From: Micromonospora sp. DSM 45708
Lineage (GTDB): Bacteria > Actinomycetota > Actinomycetes > Mycobacteriales > Micromonosporaceae
DNA length: 64,000 nucleotides
Direction: 5' to 3'
Assembly: GCF_039566955.1 (NCBI RefSeq)
Contig: NZ_CP154796.1
Coordinates: 6,448,001-6,512,000, forward strand
Numbering within the stretch: the stretch's first letter is position 1; the number at the start of each line of letters is the position of its first letter. The notes beneath the pieces were generated by a model that was not told the DNA's origin, ran no database searches, and saw only the letters and a list, made by a program, of their open reading frames with translations. Positions 44,245 to 55,390 of the stretch are shown here, in pieces. The translations under genes and the position numbers were made by a program.

Positions 44245-44895
44245 ATGCGCGTCCTGGTGATCGACAACTACGACTCGTTCGTCTTCAACCTGGTGCAGTA
44301 TCTCGGCCAACTCGGCGTGGACTGCGAGGTCCGCCGCAACGACGAGATCGACGTGGCCGAGGTGGGCCGGTCCGGCGCGGCCGGCGTCCTGCTGTCGCCC
44401 GGCCCGGGCCGCCCGGACCGGGCCGGCATCTGCCTGGACGTCATCCGCGAGTACGCCGGCAGGCTCCCGCTCTTCGGCGTCTGCCTCGGCCACCAGGCCA
44501 TCGGCGAGGCGTTCGGCGCGACCGTGACCCGCGCGCCGGAACTGCTGCACGGCAAGACCTCCGAGGTGCGCCACCGCGGCGACGGCGTGCTCGCCGGCCT
44601 GCCCGACCCGTTCACCGCCACCCGCTACCACTCACTCGCCGTGCTGCCCGAGACGCTCCCCGACGAGCTGGAGGTCACCGGCTGGACCGGCTCCGGGGTG
44701 GTGATGGCGATGCGGCACCGCACGCTGCCGATCGAGGGCGTCCAGTTCCACCCCGAGTCGGTGCTGACCGAGGGCGGTCACCTCATGCTGGCGAACTGGC
44801 TGGCCGTCTGCGGCCACCCGGAGGCGCTGGAACGGGCCCCGGAGCTGGCCGCCGAGGTCGACGTGCGACGCCGGGCCGCGTTCGCCACCACCTGA
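44245..44895 (+). CDS. Class I glutamine amidotransferase, anthranilate/aminodeoxychorismate synthase component II
   Basis: 216 aa. VIDNYDSFVFNLVQYLGQLG at the start, nucleophile Cys in FGVCLGHQAIGEAFGA (about 78) and the His/Glu pair in IEGVQFHPESVLTE (about 168-172) form the glutaminase triad. It supplies ammonia to TrpE or PabB, so it serves tryptophan and/or folate synthesis; the gene can be trpG or pabA. It corresponds to Rv0013 and sits next to pknB as in mycobacteria. Confidence 0.92.
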   Translation: MRVLVIDNYDSFVFNLVQYLGQLGVDCEVRRNDEIDVAEVGRSGAAGVLLSPGPGRPDRAGICLDVIREYAGRLPLFGVCLGHQAIGEAFGATVTRAPELLHGKTSEVRHRGDGVLAGLPDPFTATRYHSLAVLPETLPDELEVTGWTGSGVVMAMRHRTLPIEGVQFHPESVLTEGGHLMLANWLAVCGHPEALERAPELAAEVDVRRRAAFATT

Positions 44896-44911
44896 GGCAC
44901 CCGCACACGCC

Positions 44912-44944
44912 ACGTCGCGGTGCCCCGGTGGGACACCGCCACGT
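44912..44944. terminator. Bidirectional terminator between pabA/trpG and pknB
   Basis: ACGTCGCGGTGCCCC (44912-44926) pairs with 44930-44944 at 13 of 15 positions with a 3-base loop, between convergent genes. Confidence 0.6.
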
Positions 44945-44990
44945 CCGTGGTTCCCGGCCGCCGGGGTCGCGTCGCGCCCGGGGCGAGAGG

Positions 44991-46798
44991 TCAGCGGTCG
45001 CGCGTCGGCGGGATCGACGGGAACGGGAAACCGCCACCGGTCCCCGGCGCGCTCGGCGTCCCACTCGGGGTCGCGCTCGGCGACGGGCTCTCGGACTCCT
45101 CCGGCAGCGGCACGTCGACCTCGATGGTCACGGTCTCACCCTTGGCCAGCTTCTTGCCGGCGGACGGGGACTGACCGCTCACCTTGCCCGCCTGGGACGG
45201 CTCGACCTCGTCGCCGTCCCGGACCTTGACCCGGTAGCCGGCGTTCTCCAACTGCTTCCTCGCCTGGTCCTCCGTGAAGCCCTTGACGTCCGGCACCTCG
45301 TTGAGGTTGCCCCTGGAGACCTCCAGCGTCACCTTGGTGTTCGGGGGCACCGAGCTGCCCTCCTTGGGCGTCACGTCGATGACCTGCCCCTCCGGGGCAC
45401 CGCTGTTGACGTCCTTGCGGTCGACGGTGAGCCCCAGGGCCTCCAGTTGGGCCTTCACGCTGGTGTAGGTGCCGCCCTTCAGGCCCGGCGGGATGGTGAC
45501 GTCGCCCGGTCCGGCGCAGATCTGGACCGTGACGGGGGTGTTCTTGTCCACCCGGAGACCCGGCCCGGGGTTCTGCCCCACCACCGTGCCCTCCTTGCAC
45601 TCCGCGTTCTGCACCGGGGTGCCGGGAACGAACCGCAACCCCGCCTGGGTGAGCGCGGCCTGCGCGTCGGCCTGGGTCCGGTCGCCGAGCTGCGGGACGG
45701 ACACCTTCTCGTTGCCGGCCTGGTTGAGCCAGAGCGCGGTGCCCAGCGCGATCACCGCGAGCACGCCGAGCGCGGCGAACGTGGCGATGACCCAGGACGA
45801 ACTCCGGCGCTTGCGCGGATCCCCGACCCGGGCCGGCGGCTGCTGGCGGGTCTGCGGGCCCATCATCTGGGTCTGCTGCGCCGCCTGGTAGCCGCCCGCG
45901 GCGGCCGTCATCGGCATGGTCTCCTCGGCCGGCATCACCGGGGTCGCCAGCACCGGCCGGCCGGCGGCGGCGCGGAGCAGGTCCGCCCGCATCTCACCGG
46001 CGCTCTGGTAGCGGTTGAGCGGGTTCTTGGAGAGCGCCTTGAGCACGATGGCGTCGACCGCCGGGTTGACGTCCGGGTTGATCGTGCTCGGCGTCGGCGG
46101 CTGCTCCCGCACGTGCTGGTAGGCGACGCTGACCGGGCTGTCCCCGACGAACGGCGGATGCCCGCAGAGCAGCTCGAACAGCACGCAGCCGGCCGCGTAG
46201 ACGTCGGAGCGGGCGTCGACCGCCTCGCCGCGCGCCTGCTCCGGGGAAAGATATTGTGCCGTGCCGATGACCGCGCTGGTCTGCGTCATGGTGGTGGCGC
46301 CGCTGGCCAGCGCGCGGGCGATGCCGAAGTCCATCACCTTGACCTGGCCGGTCTGGGTGAGCATCACGTTGCCGGGCTTGATGTCCCGGTGGATGATCCC
46401 GTGCCGGTGGCTGAACTCCAGCGCGGCGCACATGTCGGCGCAGATCTCCAGCGCCCGGCGCGGCTGGAGCCGCCCCTCGACGCCGAGGACCTCCTTCAGG
46501 GTCCGCCCGTTGACGAACTCCATCACGATGAACGGCAGCGTCTCGCCGGTCGGGGCGGTCTCCTCGCCGGTGTCGTAGACGGCGACGATGGCCGGGTGGT
46601 TGAGCGAGGCGGCGTTCTGCGCCTCCCGGCGGAACCGCATCTGGAACGTCGCGTCGCGGGCCAGGTCGGCACGAAGCATCTTGATCGCGACGTCCCGCCC
46701 GAGCCGGAGATCGCGACCGCGGTGCACCTCCGCCATGCCGCCGTAGCCCAGCAGCTCGCCGACCTGGTACCTGCCACCGAGCAGGCGGGCCTGCGCTG

Positions 46799-46802
<4 letters not shown>
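44991..46802 (-). CDS. pknB: Serine/threonine protein kinase PknB with PASTA sensor
   Basis: 603 aa. Kinase domain about 11-280: glycine loop ELLGYGGMAEV, Lys41 in VAIK, catalytic Asp140 in HRDIKPGN, DFG 158-160, activation loop TTMTQTSAVIGTAQY whose Thr173/Thr175 align with the two autophosphorylated threonines of mycobacterial PknB. A juxtamembrane linker and one helix (VIATFAALGVLAVIALGTAL, about 340-360) lead to three PASTA domains (about 370-570); M. tuberculosis PknB has four. PASTA repeats bind muropeptides or lipid II. It is the last gene of the fhaA-to-pknB operon and overlaps pknA (ATGA). Confidence 0.95.
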
Positions 46803-48157
<1,355 letters not shown>

Positions 48158-48158
48158 G

Positions 48159-49664
48159 TCAGCGCCTCCCGGAGTCCGCGATGGCCGCCGCCATGATCCG
48201 GCCGGCGATCCGGGCCGCCTCCGCGCTGCCGCCGCTGCCGGCCTGCTCCAACTCGACGCAGACCGCGGAGAGCGGCGTGCCGTCCTTGTCCAGCGCGAAG
48301 CCGATGAACCAGCCGTGGTCCGGGGTGTTCGGACCGGACTGCGCGGTGCCGGTCTTGCCGCCGACCACGTACCCGTCGATGGCGGCCCGGCGACCGGTGC
48401 CCTCCTTCACCACGTTCTGCATCATGGAACGCAGGTCGGCCGAGACCTGGCTGCTGACCGGGCGGCGCAGCTCACGCGGCTTGGCCGCGTCGTAGACCGT
48501 GGTGCGGTCCGGCCCGAGTAGCTGCTTCACCAGGTACGGACGCATCTGGCTACCGTCGTTGGCCACCGCGGCGGCGATCAGCGCGCCCTGCAACGGCGTC
48601 ATCCGCACGTTGTTCTGGCCGATCGACGACTGGGCCAGCGCGGCCTGGTCGGTGCTGCCGTCCGGGTTCTGCATCTCGCCGGTACGGCTGGCCGCGACCG
48701 GGAGACCGCCGTCACCGTTCTGCCCGACCGTGAGGTCCTCCTGCTCGAAGCCGAACTGCTTCGCCTTCTCCTTGACCTTGTCCGCGCCGAGCCGCACGCC
48801 GAGCTGGGCGAAACCGGTGTTGCACGACTCGGTCACCGCCTCCCGCAGCGTCACCTGGGATTCGGGGCAGATCGACGGGGCCGCGTTCCGGATCGGCACG
48901 CCGGCGCCCGGCGCGGTGTAGCTCGACCCGGCCGGGATCTGCGTCTGCTGGCCGATGCCGTTCTCCAGCGCCGCGGCGGCCATGACGACCTTGAAGGTGG
49001 AGCCGGGTGGCAGCGTCTCGGCCAACGCGCGGTTGGCGAGCGGGCGGTCCTTGTCCTTCTCCAGCGCGTTGTAGGCCCGGTCGGCCTCGGTGCTGGAGTG
49101 GCTGGCCAGCGGGTTCGGGTCGAAGCTCGGCATGGAGACCAGCGCCTGCACCGCGCCGGTACGCGGGTCGATCGCGATCGCCGCGCCCTTCTTCGCCCCG
49201 ACCTGGTTGTCGTTGAGCTGCTTGAACGCCGTCTCCTGGGCCCGCTTGGAGAGGGTCAGCAGCACGTTGCCGCCACCGGTCTCGTCACCGGTGAACATGT
49301 CCTTGATCCGGTTGGCGATGAGCGCGTCGCTGGTGCCGGCGAGGAAGTCGTTCTCCACCCGCTCGATGCCGCTCGCGCCGCCGTTCACCGGCTTCCAGCC
49401 GAGCACGTGCGCGTACATCTCCCCCTGGGGGTAGGTGCGCAGGTACTTCAGCTCCCCGCCGGTCTCCTTGCTGAGCGCGTACGCGGTGCCGCCGACCTCG
49501 ATGTTGCCGCGCTTGCGGTCGTACTCGGCGACCTGGACCCGGCCGTTGTAGTCGCTGGTGCGGTACTCGTCGGCCTTGTAGGCCTGGATCCAGTTCAGGT
49601 TCGCGAAGAGCAACCCGAACAGGATCATCACGACCACACCGACGCGGCGCAGGGGTGCGTTCAC
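48159..49664 (-). CDS. pbpA: Penicillin-binding transpeptidase PbpA
   Basis: 501 aa, class B penicillin-binding protein. Membrane anchor VGVVVMILFGLLFANLNW (about 8-25), a dimerisation domain, and the transpeptidase domain with STFK (Ser222-Lys225), SCN (280-282) and KTGTA (437-441). It cross-links peptidoglycan together with the RodA-type polymerase encoded next; in mycobacteria PbpA is a PknB target. It overlaps rodA by four bases. Confidence 0.95.
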   Translation of the reverse strand: MNAPLRRVGVVVMILFGLLFANLNWIQAYKADEYRTSDYNGRVQVAEYDRKRGNIEVGGTAYALSKETGGELKYLRTYPQGEMYAHVLGWKPVNGGASGIERVENDFLAGTSDALIANRIKDMFTGDETGGGNVLLTLSKRAQETAFKQLNDNQVGAKKGAAIAIDPRTGAVQALVSMPSFDPNPLASHSSTEADRAYNALEKDKDRPLANRALAETLPPGSTFKVVMAAAALENGIGQQTQIPAGSSYTAPGAGVPIRNAAPSICPESQVTLREAVTESCNTGFAQLGVRLGADKVKEKAKQFGFEQEDLTVGQNGDGGLPVAASRTGEMQNPDGSTDQAALAQSSIGQNNVRMTPLQGALIAAAVANDGSQMRPYLVKQLLGPDRTTVYDAAKPRELRRPVSSQVSADLRSMMQNVVKEGTGRRAAIDGYVVGGKTGTAQSGPNTPDHGWFIGFALDKDGTPLSAVCVELEQAGSGGSAEAARIAGRIMAAAIADSGRR

Positions 49665-51151
49665 GGCCGGATCACCTCCGTGGGAGCACCGTGGAGCTGG
49701 TCGGGCGGGCCGCCGGCGGGCCGGGCGGCCGAGCCGCGACCGCCGGTGACCGGTCGACGGGCGCCGTCGGAGACCCGCAGCAGCACGGCGATCAGCAGCC
49801 AGTTCGCCATCAGCGAGGAACCACCGGCGGACAGGAACGGCGTGGTCTGACCGGTCAGCGGAATCAGCTTGCTGATGCCGCCGACGATGACGAAGACCTG
49901 GAGGCCCAGCGTGAACGCCAGGCCGCCGGCGAGCAGCTTGCCGAACGAGTCGCGCACCGCCAGCGCCGCCCGCAGGCCCCGCTCGACGATCAGCAGGTAG
50001 ACCACCAGCAGCGCGGAGAGGCCGAACAGGCCGATCTCCTCACCGATGCCGGCGAAGATGAAGTCGGTCTGCACCTCGGGCAGCAGCGTCGGCTGACCGC
50101 CGCCCGGCCCGGCCCCGAACAGACCACCGGTGCCGAGCGTGAGCAGCCCCTGGACGAGCTGGTAGCCGCGGTCGTACGGCTCGGCGAACGGGTCGAGCCA
50201 GATCTGCGCCCGGTCGTAGAAGTTGGCGAACGGGCCACCCACGGTGCTGCCCAGCAGGTAGGCCAGGTAGGCGCCGCCGAAGAACAGGATCAGACCGATG
50301 AGCAGCCAGCTCACCCGCTCGGTGGCGACATAGAGCGTCACCACGAACATGCCGAAGTAGAGCAGCGAGGTGCCCAGGTCCTTCTCGAAGACCAGGACCA
50401 GGATGCTGACCATCCAGACCACCAGCACCGGCCCGAGGTCCCGCCCGCGCGGGAAGTCGATGCCGAGCACCCGCCGGCTGGCCAGTGAGAGCACCTCACG
50501 CTTGCGCACCAGGTAGTAGGCGAAGAACGTGAGCAGGGCCAGCTTGGCGAACTCACCCGGCTGGATCTGGAACCCGCCGACCCGGATCCACAGCTTGGCG
50601 CCGTTGATCTCGGAGAACCGGCCGGGCAGCACCGCCGGGATCATCACCAGCACGATGCCGGCCAGCCCCAGCGTGTACGCGTACCGCGAGAGCGTGCGGT
50701 GGTCGCGCAGGATCGCCAGCAGCCCGGCGGCGAGCACCACCGCGGCCAGCGTCCACGCCAGTTGCCGACCCCCGGTGCCGGCGAAGATGGCCAGGTCGGC
50801 CCGCTCCGCCGGGGCGGCCTGGGCCAGGTCGTAGCGGCGCAGGAAACCGACCCCGATGCCGTTGAGCAGCGCCACCGCCGGCAACAGTGCCGGATCGGCG
50901 TACGGCGCCAGCCACCGGATCACCAGGTGCAGACCCAGGAAGACCAGCCCCAGCGCGGCGGCCGGGATCCAGAAGTCCGGGGTGATGGTGTCCAGCGCCT
51001 TCGCCTCGATCATCGCCGAGTACGCCGCCACCAACACCATGGCGAGCAGGAGCAGGGACAACTCGGCGTTACGCCGGGACCGGGCCAGGCGTACGCCGGA
51101 CTGCTCGCCCGTCGAAGCGGGCGAGGCGGCCGGTGCGGCGGCTGCGGTCAC
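49661..51151 (-). CDS. rodA: FtsW/RodA/SpoVE-family peptidoglycan glycosyltransferase
   Basis: 496 aa with about twelve membrane helices. SEDS signatures are GARLWIRVGG-like AKLWIRVGGFQIQPGEFAKL, RKREVLSLASRR, VFEKDLGTSLLYFGMF and GEEIGLFGLSALLVVYLLIV; AGGSSLMANWLLIAVLLRVS closes the last helix. It polymerises lipid II into glycan strands and partners the PbpA transpeptidase. 28 bases separate it from the upstream pstP. Confidence 0.95.
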   Translation of the reverse strand: MTAAAAPAASPASTGEQSGVRLARSRRNAELSLLLLAMVLVAAYSAMIEAKALDTITPDFWIPAAALGLVFLGLHLVIRWLAPYADPALLPAVALLNGIGVGFLRRYDLAQAAPAERADLAIFAGTGGRQLAWTLAAVVLAAGLLAILRDHRTLSRYAYTLGLAGIVLVMIPAVLPGRFSEINGAKLWIRVGGFQIQPGEFAKLALLTFFAYYLVRKREVLSLASRRVLGIDFPRGRDLGPVLVVWMVSILVLVFEKDLGTSLLYFGMFVVTLYVATERVSWLLIGLILFFGGAYLAYLLGSTVGGPFANFYDRAQIWLDPFAEPYDRGYQLVQGLLTLGTGGLFGAGPGGGQPTLLPEVQTDFIFAGIGEEIGLFGLSALLVVYLLIVERGLRAALAVRDSFGKLLAGGLAFTLGLQVFVIVGGISKLIPLTGQTTPFLSAGGSSLMANWLLIAVLLRVSDGARRPVTGGRGSAARPAGGPPDQLHGAPTEVIRP

Positions 51152-51179
51152 GGATGCGTCCTCGGGATCGAGCCGGCGC

Positions 51180-52613
51180 TCACTCCGGCGACCGGCAACC
51201 GGCGGGATCGGCCGGCAGAACGGTGTCGGAGGGTACGGCGTCGGGCGTGGTGGTCAACGTCGGTGTGCCGGGCGGCACGGTCGGCGGCACGGCGCTGCCG
51301 GTGACCGCCGGGGACAGCGCTCCGGCCGTCGTCACCGGCGTCGGACTCGGCGTGGCCGGCGTCGGGCCGGGCGCCGTACTGGGCGGACAGAGCGGCTTGA
51401 GGTTCGGGTTGGCCGGGTCGTCGCTGGTCAGCTCGGCCAGCCGGCGCTCGGCGTCCGGCTCGTTCTTGGCCTGGATGCCCTGCTTCACCCGCTCCTGGGC
51501 CGCCAGGGTCAGGTCGTCCAGCCGGGACTCGCTGCGGGCGTGCACGTCCGACAGGTCGAGCCCGGCGACCTGGCCCGGCACCCCACGGAAGACCGCGAGC
51601 TGACCGTCGTCGGTGGCGCCGACGTAGTACTGCCGCTGGGTGTACGTCCAGCCGCCGAAGAGACCGCCGGCGACGATGACCGCCAGCGCGAGCGCCATGG
51701 CCACGGTCCGCAGCGGTCGCCGCCGACGCGGCTCGGGATCGTCGTCGCGGTTGTCGGCCGGCTCCTCGGGCACGGGCGGCCGGGGCGCGGACAGCGCCGA
51801 GGCGCGGGCCGCCGGGGTGGAGTCGTCGGCCGACGTCGCCATGCCCCGGTCCCGGGCGGCGGCGCCGCCGACGATCGGGGACGCCTCGACGATGTCCTGG
51901 TCGGTCGCGTCGGCGATGATCACCGTGATGTTGTCCGGCCCGCCGCCGCGCAGCGCGAGCTGCACCAGGCGTTCCACACACTGCTGCGGGTCGGGGTACT
52001 CCCGCAGGGTGTCGCCGATGGTGTCCGCGCTGACCACGCCGGAGAGGCCGTCGGAGCAGATCAGGTAGCGGTCGCCGGGCAGCACCTGGCGGACGCTGTA
52101 CTCCGGGTCGATGTCCCGGCCGTCGAGCGCGCGGGTGAGCAGCGAGCGCTGGGGGTGGCTGCTCGCCTCCTCCGCGCTGATCCGGCCCTCGTCGACGAGC
52201 ATCTGGACGTAGGTGTCGTCCTTGGTGATCTGCGCGAACTCGCCGTTGCGCAGGAGGTAGGCCCGCGAGTCACCGATGTGGACCATGCCGAGCTTGCTGC
52301 CGGAGAAGAGGGTCGCGGTGAGCGTCGTGCCCATCCCCTCCAGCTGCGGGTTGGCGTCCACGGTGTCGCGGAGTTGCTGGTTGGCGGTGCCCACGGCGGA
52401 TCGGAGCGCGTCGACCAGGGCGTCACCGGGGACGTCCTCGTCGAGGGGCGCCATGGCACCGATGACGATGTTGCTGGCGACGTCACCGGCGGCCATGCCG
52501 CCCATGCCGTCGGCAACGGCGAGCAGCCGCGGTCCGGCGTAGACGGAATCCTGATTACCGTCTCGGATCAGACCGCGGTCACTGTGGGCCGCGTAGCGCA
52601 GGGTCAGAGTCAT
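51180..52613 (-). CDS. pstP: PP2C-type Ser/Thr phosphatase PstP
   Basis: 477 aa. PPM domain about 1-235: HSDRGLIRDGNQDS, LLAVADGMGGMAAGDVAS, HIGDSRAYLLR, CSDGLSGVV and GGGPDNITVIIAD supply the metal-binding aspartates. A cytoplasmic linker follows, then one helix (TVAMALALAVIVAGGLFGGW, about 300-320) and an outer Thr/Pro-rich domain of about 150 residues. It dephosphorylates PknA, PknB and their targets. Its start overlaps fhaB by four bases. Confidence 0.95.
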   Translation of the reverse strand: MTLTLRYAAHSDRGLIRDGNQDSVYAGPRLLAVADGMGGMAAGDVASNIVIGAMAPLDEDVPGDALVDALRSAVGTANQQLRDTVDANPQLEGMGTTLTATLFSGSKLGMVHIGDSRAYLLRNGEFAQITKDDTYVQMLVDEGRISAEEASSHPQRSLLTRALDGRDIDPEYSVRQVLPGDRYLICSDGLSGVVSADTIGDTLREYPDPQQCVERLVQLALRGGGPDNITVIIADATDQDIVEASPIVGGAAARDRGMATSADDSTPAARASALSAPRPPVPEEPADNRDDDPEPRRRRPLRTVAMALALAVIVAGGLFGGWTYTQRQYYVGATDDGQLAVFRGVPGQVAGLDLSDVHARSESRLDDLTLAAQERVKQGIQAKNEPDAERRLAELTSDDPANPNLKPLCPPSTAPGPTPATPSPTPVTTAGALSPAVTGSAVPPTVPPGTPTLTTTPDAVPSDTVLPADPAGCRSPE

Positions 52614-53104
52614 GGCCGTAATTCGAGGGAAGTGCGGCCGATCCGGATCGGCACGCCGAGGGGGACGGGGGTTGGTCCGGTGACCTTAGCGCGATCCAGG
52701 TAGGTGCCGTTAGTCGATCCGAGGTCCTCGACGTACCACTGCCCGTCACGCGGCACGAGCCGGGCGTGTCGCGCCGAGGCGTAGTCGTCGGTGATCACCA
52801 GCGTCGAGTCCTCCGCCCGACCGATGGTGATCTGAGCCTCCCCGAGCGTGATCCGGGTACCGGCGAGTTGACCGGCGGTGACCACCATCTGATGGGCGGC
52901 GCGACCCCGCTTGGCCTTCGCCGGCTTGCCGGGCGGGGCGGGCTGGTTGGTCGACGCGCCGACCGCGCGTGGCGCGGCCACCAGACGACCCGAACGGGCC
53001 CCCGCGAAGAGGTCCCGGCGGATCACGCCGACCACCGTGAAGACGAAGATCCACAGCAGGATGAGGAACCCGAACCGGGCGACGGTGATGACGAGCTCCG
53101 GCAA
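52610..53104 (-). CDS. fhaB: FHA-domain membrane protein FhaB/FipA
   Basis: 164 aa. An N-terminal helix (VARFGFLILLWIFVFTVVGV) and a short linker precede the FHA domain (about 80-160): TITLG-like ITLGEAQITIGRAEDSTLVI, ASARHARLVPRDGQWYVEDL and GSTNGTYLDR, with the Arg/Ser/Asn residues that bind phosphothreonine. The mycobacterial counterpart binds FtsZ and phosphorylated FipA partners at division. Six bases separate it from fhaA. Confidence 0.94.
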   Translation of the reverse strand: MPELVITVARFGFLILLWIFVFTVVGVIRRDLFAGARSGRLVAAPRAVGASTNQPAPPGKPAKAKRGRAAHQMVVTAGQLAGTRITLGEAQITIGRAEDSTLVITDDYASARHARLVPRDGQWYVEDLGSTNGTYLDRAKVTGPTPVPLGVPIRIGRTSLELRP

Positions 53105-53110
53105 CGGGGA

Positions 53111-53887
53111 TCAGCCGTCCACGCGGAAGGTCAGCGTCGTGGTGCCGAGCTGGATCATGTCGCCCGGGTTGAGGGCGACCGCCGAGACCCGCTGACCGTT
53201 GACCATCGTGCCGTTCGTGGAGCCGAGGTCGGTCAGCACGACCTGGCCGCCGTCGAAGTCCAGCCGGGCGTGGCGCCGGGAGATGCCGACGTCGGGCAGA
53301 CGCAGGTTGGCCTGGTCACCGCGACCGATCACGGTCGAGCCCATCTGGAGCGGGTAGGTGCGCCCGTCGCCGGAGACCAGGCGGACGTTACGACCGCCGC
53401 CGTGGCCGGGCGGCGGGCCGTAGCCGCCACCCTGGTCGTAGGCCGGGTACGCCGGGCCGGCGTCGTAGCCGCCCTGGTCGTAGCCGCCCGGCGCGGAGAC
53501 GGGGGCGACGTCGCCGCCGGTGTAGACCTCGGCGGTGACCCGGAACATGCCGGTGTCCAGCCCCTCACCACGTTCGACCTCGACGATCACGTCGCCGTAG
53601 ACCGTCCAGGCCTGCTCGCCGATGAACTCCGCCTGCGACTGGGCCAGCTCCTGGGCCAGCGCGGCGGCGTACGGCGCCAACCGACTGTGGTCGTACGGCG
53701 AGAGATCGATCACGTAGCGGTTGGGCACCAACGTGCGCCCACCGGCCAGGATCGCCTTGTGCGCCTCGGCCTCCCGCTGCATGGCGTTGAGGATCTCCAC
53801 GGGGTGGACCACCCCTTTGAAGACCTTGGCGAAGGCCCCCTCGACCAGGCCTTCCAGACGCTTCTCGAAGCGTTGCAGCACGCTCAC
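53111..53887 (-). CDS. fhaA: FHA-domain protein FhaA (DUF3662)
   Basis: 258 aa from GTG 53887, with GAGGAGGAG three bases before it. The N-terminal DUF3662 domain (about 1-125: LQRFEKRLEGLVEGAFAKVF, HPVEILNAMQREAE) is followed by a Gly/Tyr/Pro linker (YDQGGYDAGPAYPAYDQGGG) and an FHA domain (about 175-258) with GSTVIGRGDQANLRL, GISRRHARLDF and DLGSTNGTMVNG. In mycobacteria FhaA binds phosphorylated MviN pseudokinase and restrains lipid II export. It is the first gene of the seven-gene operon. Confidence 0.95.
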   Translation of the reverse strand: MSVLQRFEKRLEGLVEGAFAKVFKGVVHPVEILNAMQREAEAHKAILAGGRTLVPNRYVIDLSPYDHSRLAPYAAALAQELAQSQAEFIGEQAWTVYGDVIVEVERGEGLDTGMFRVTAEVYTGGDVAPVSAPGGYDQGGYDAGPAYPAYDQGGGYGPPPGHGGGRNVRLVSGDGRTYPLQMGSTVIGRGDQANLRLPDVGISRRHARLDFDGGQVVLTDLGSTNGTMVNGQRVSAVALNPGDMIQLGTTTLTFRVDG

Positions 53888-54123
53888 CGGCTCCTCCTCG
53901 GGTCCCGAGGCAATGATGGTATCCGGACACCGCCTCCGCAGCTCACACGCCGCTCGGCCGGCTACCGTCGACCCGTTCGTGACCAGGCCCGCGGACGTGC
54001 TACAGTTTCGCCCGCCACGAGCGGTGATCGTTCGTGGCGTGACCAGTGGACAGCGTAATATGTCCCGACGCCCGCCGCAGATGGCGGGCGAGGGATGCGA
54101 TATGGTGTTCCGGGTCGTGCCAC

Positions 54124-54206
54124 GGGGATGTGGCGGAATGGCAGACGCGCACGGTTCAGGTCCGTGTGTCCGAAAGGACGTGGGGGTTCAACTCCCCCCA
54201 TCCCCA
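54124..54206 (+). tRNA. tRNA-Leu (anticodon CAG)
   Basis: GGGGATG pairs with CATCCCC, discriminator A followed by an encoded CCA (54207-54209). The anticodon arm gives TTCAGGT, anticodon CAG, and the long variable arm (GTCCGAAAGGAC) is typical of class II tRNA-Leu. The T-loop reads GGTTCAACTCC. Confidence 0.95.
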
Positions 54207-54316
54207 CCAGAACGAGGGCTCCGCAGACTGCGGGGCCCTCGCGCCGTATCGGGGCGTACCGGACGTCACGCTATGCTCCGATGGTTTCCCTGCCTCCCAT
54301 GGACCAGGAGTGGCGT

Positions 54317-55390
54317 GTGAGTGTCGCGTTGGTGACCGGTTCCGGCGGTCTGATCGGCTCCGAGGCGGCCCGGCACTTCGCCGGCCTCGGTCTCGACGTG
54401 GTCGGCATCGACAACGACATGCGGCGGTACTTCTTCGGCGAGGACGGCTCGACCGCGTGGAGCCTCGACCGGCTCGCCGCCGACCTCGGCTCCGCATACA
54501 CCCACCACGCCGTGGACATCCGGGACCGGGACGGCCTGGAGCGGGTCTTCACGCGGTACGGCCGGGACATCGCCGTGGTGATCCACAGCGCCGCCCAGCC
54601 GAGCCACGACTGGGCCGCCAAGGAGCCGTACACCGACTTCGACGTGAACGCCGGCGGCACGCTCAACGTGCTGGAGAACACCCGGCGGCACGCGATCGAC
54701 GCGCCGTTCATCCACTGTTCGACGAACAAGGTCTACGGCGACCGGCCGAACACGCTCCCGCTGATCGAGCTGGAGACGCGCTACGAGCTGCCCGAGGACC
54801 ACCACTGGTACGGCGGCATCACCGAGGACATGTCGATCGACGAGTCGCTGCACTCGATCTTCGGCGCGTCGAAGGTGGCCTCGGACGTGATGGTCCAGGA
54901 GTACGGCCGGTACTTCGGCATGAAGACCGCCTGCTTCCGGGGCGGGACGCTGACCGGCCCGGCGCACTCCGCCGCCGAGCTGCACGGCTTCCTCGCCTAC
55001 CTGATGCGGTGCGTGATGGAGGGCCGGACGTACAACCTCTTCGGCTACAAGGGGAAGATGGTCCGGGACGCGATCCACTCCCACGACGTGCTCACCGCGT
55101 TCGAGGCGTTCTTCCGGGAGCCGCGTTCCGCCCAGGTCTACAACCTCGGCGGCGGCCGGCACTCGAACACCTCGCACATCGAGGCGTTCCGGATCGCCCA
55201 GGAGATCACCGGCCGGGAGGCTCGGATCAACTACGTCGAGCAGGCCCGCACCGGCGACCACCAGTGGTACGTCAGCAGCATGGCCCGGTTCGAGGAGCAC
55301 TACCCGGCCTGGAAGATCACCTACGACGTGCCGATGATCCTCCGCGAGATCCACGAGGCGAACGTCGACAAGTGGGTGCCGAAGGCATGA
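54317..55390 (+). CDS. NAD(P)-dependent sugar-nucleotide epimerase/dehydratase (extended SDR)
   Basis: 357 aa from GTG 54317, with AGGAG (54306-54310) six bases before it; ATG 54299 would add six residues. The Rossmann motif is [11 protein letters not shown] (about 6-16), and the sequence resembles CDP-paratose 2-epimerase-like proteins ([22 protein letters not shown]). The catalytic Tyr-x-x-x-Lys position reads FGASK, i.e. Phe instead of Tyr. The substrate is unknown. It overlaps the downstream glycosyltransferase gene by four bases, suggesting a shared glycan pathway. Confidence 0.85.
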   Translation: MSVALVTGSGGLIGSEAARHFAGLGLDVVGIDNDMRRYFFGEDGSTAWSLDRLAADLGSAYTHHAVDIRDRDGLERVFTRYGRDIAVVIHSAAQPSHDWAAKEPYTDFDVNAGGTLNVLENTRRHAIDAPFIHCSTNKVYGDRPNTLPLIELETRYELPEDHHWYGGITEDMSIDESLHSIFGASKVASDVMVQEYGRYFGMKTACFRGGTLTGPAHSAAELHGFLAYLMRCVMEGRTYNLFGYKGKMVRDAIHSHDVLTAFEAFFREPRSAQVYNLGGGRHSNTSHIEAFRIAQEITGREARINYVEQARTGDHQWYVSSMARFEEHYPAWKITYDVPMILREIHEANVDKWVPKA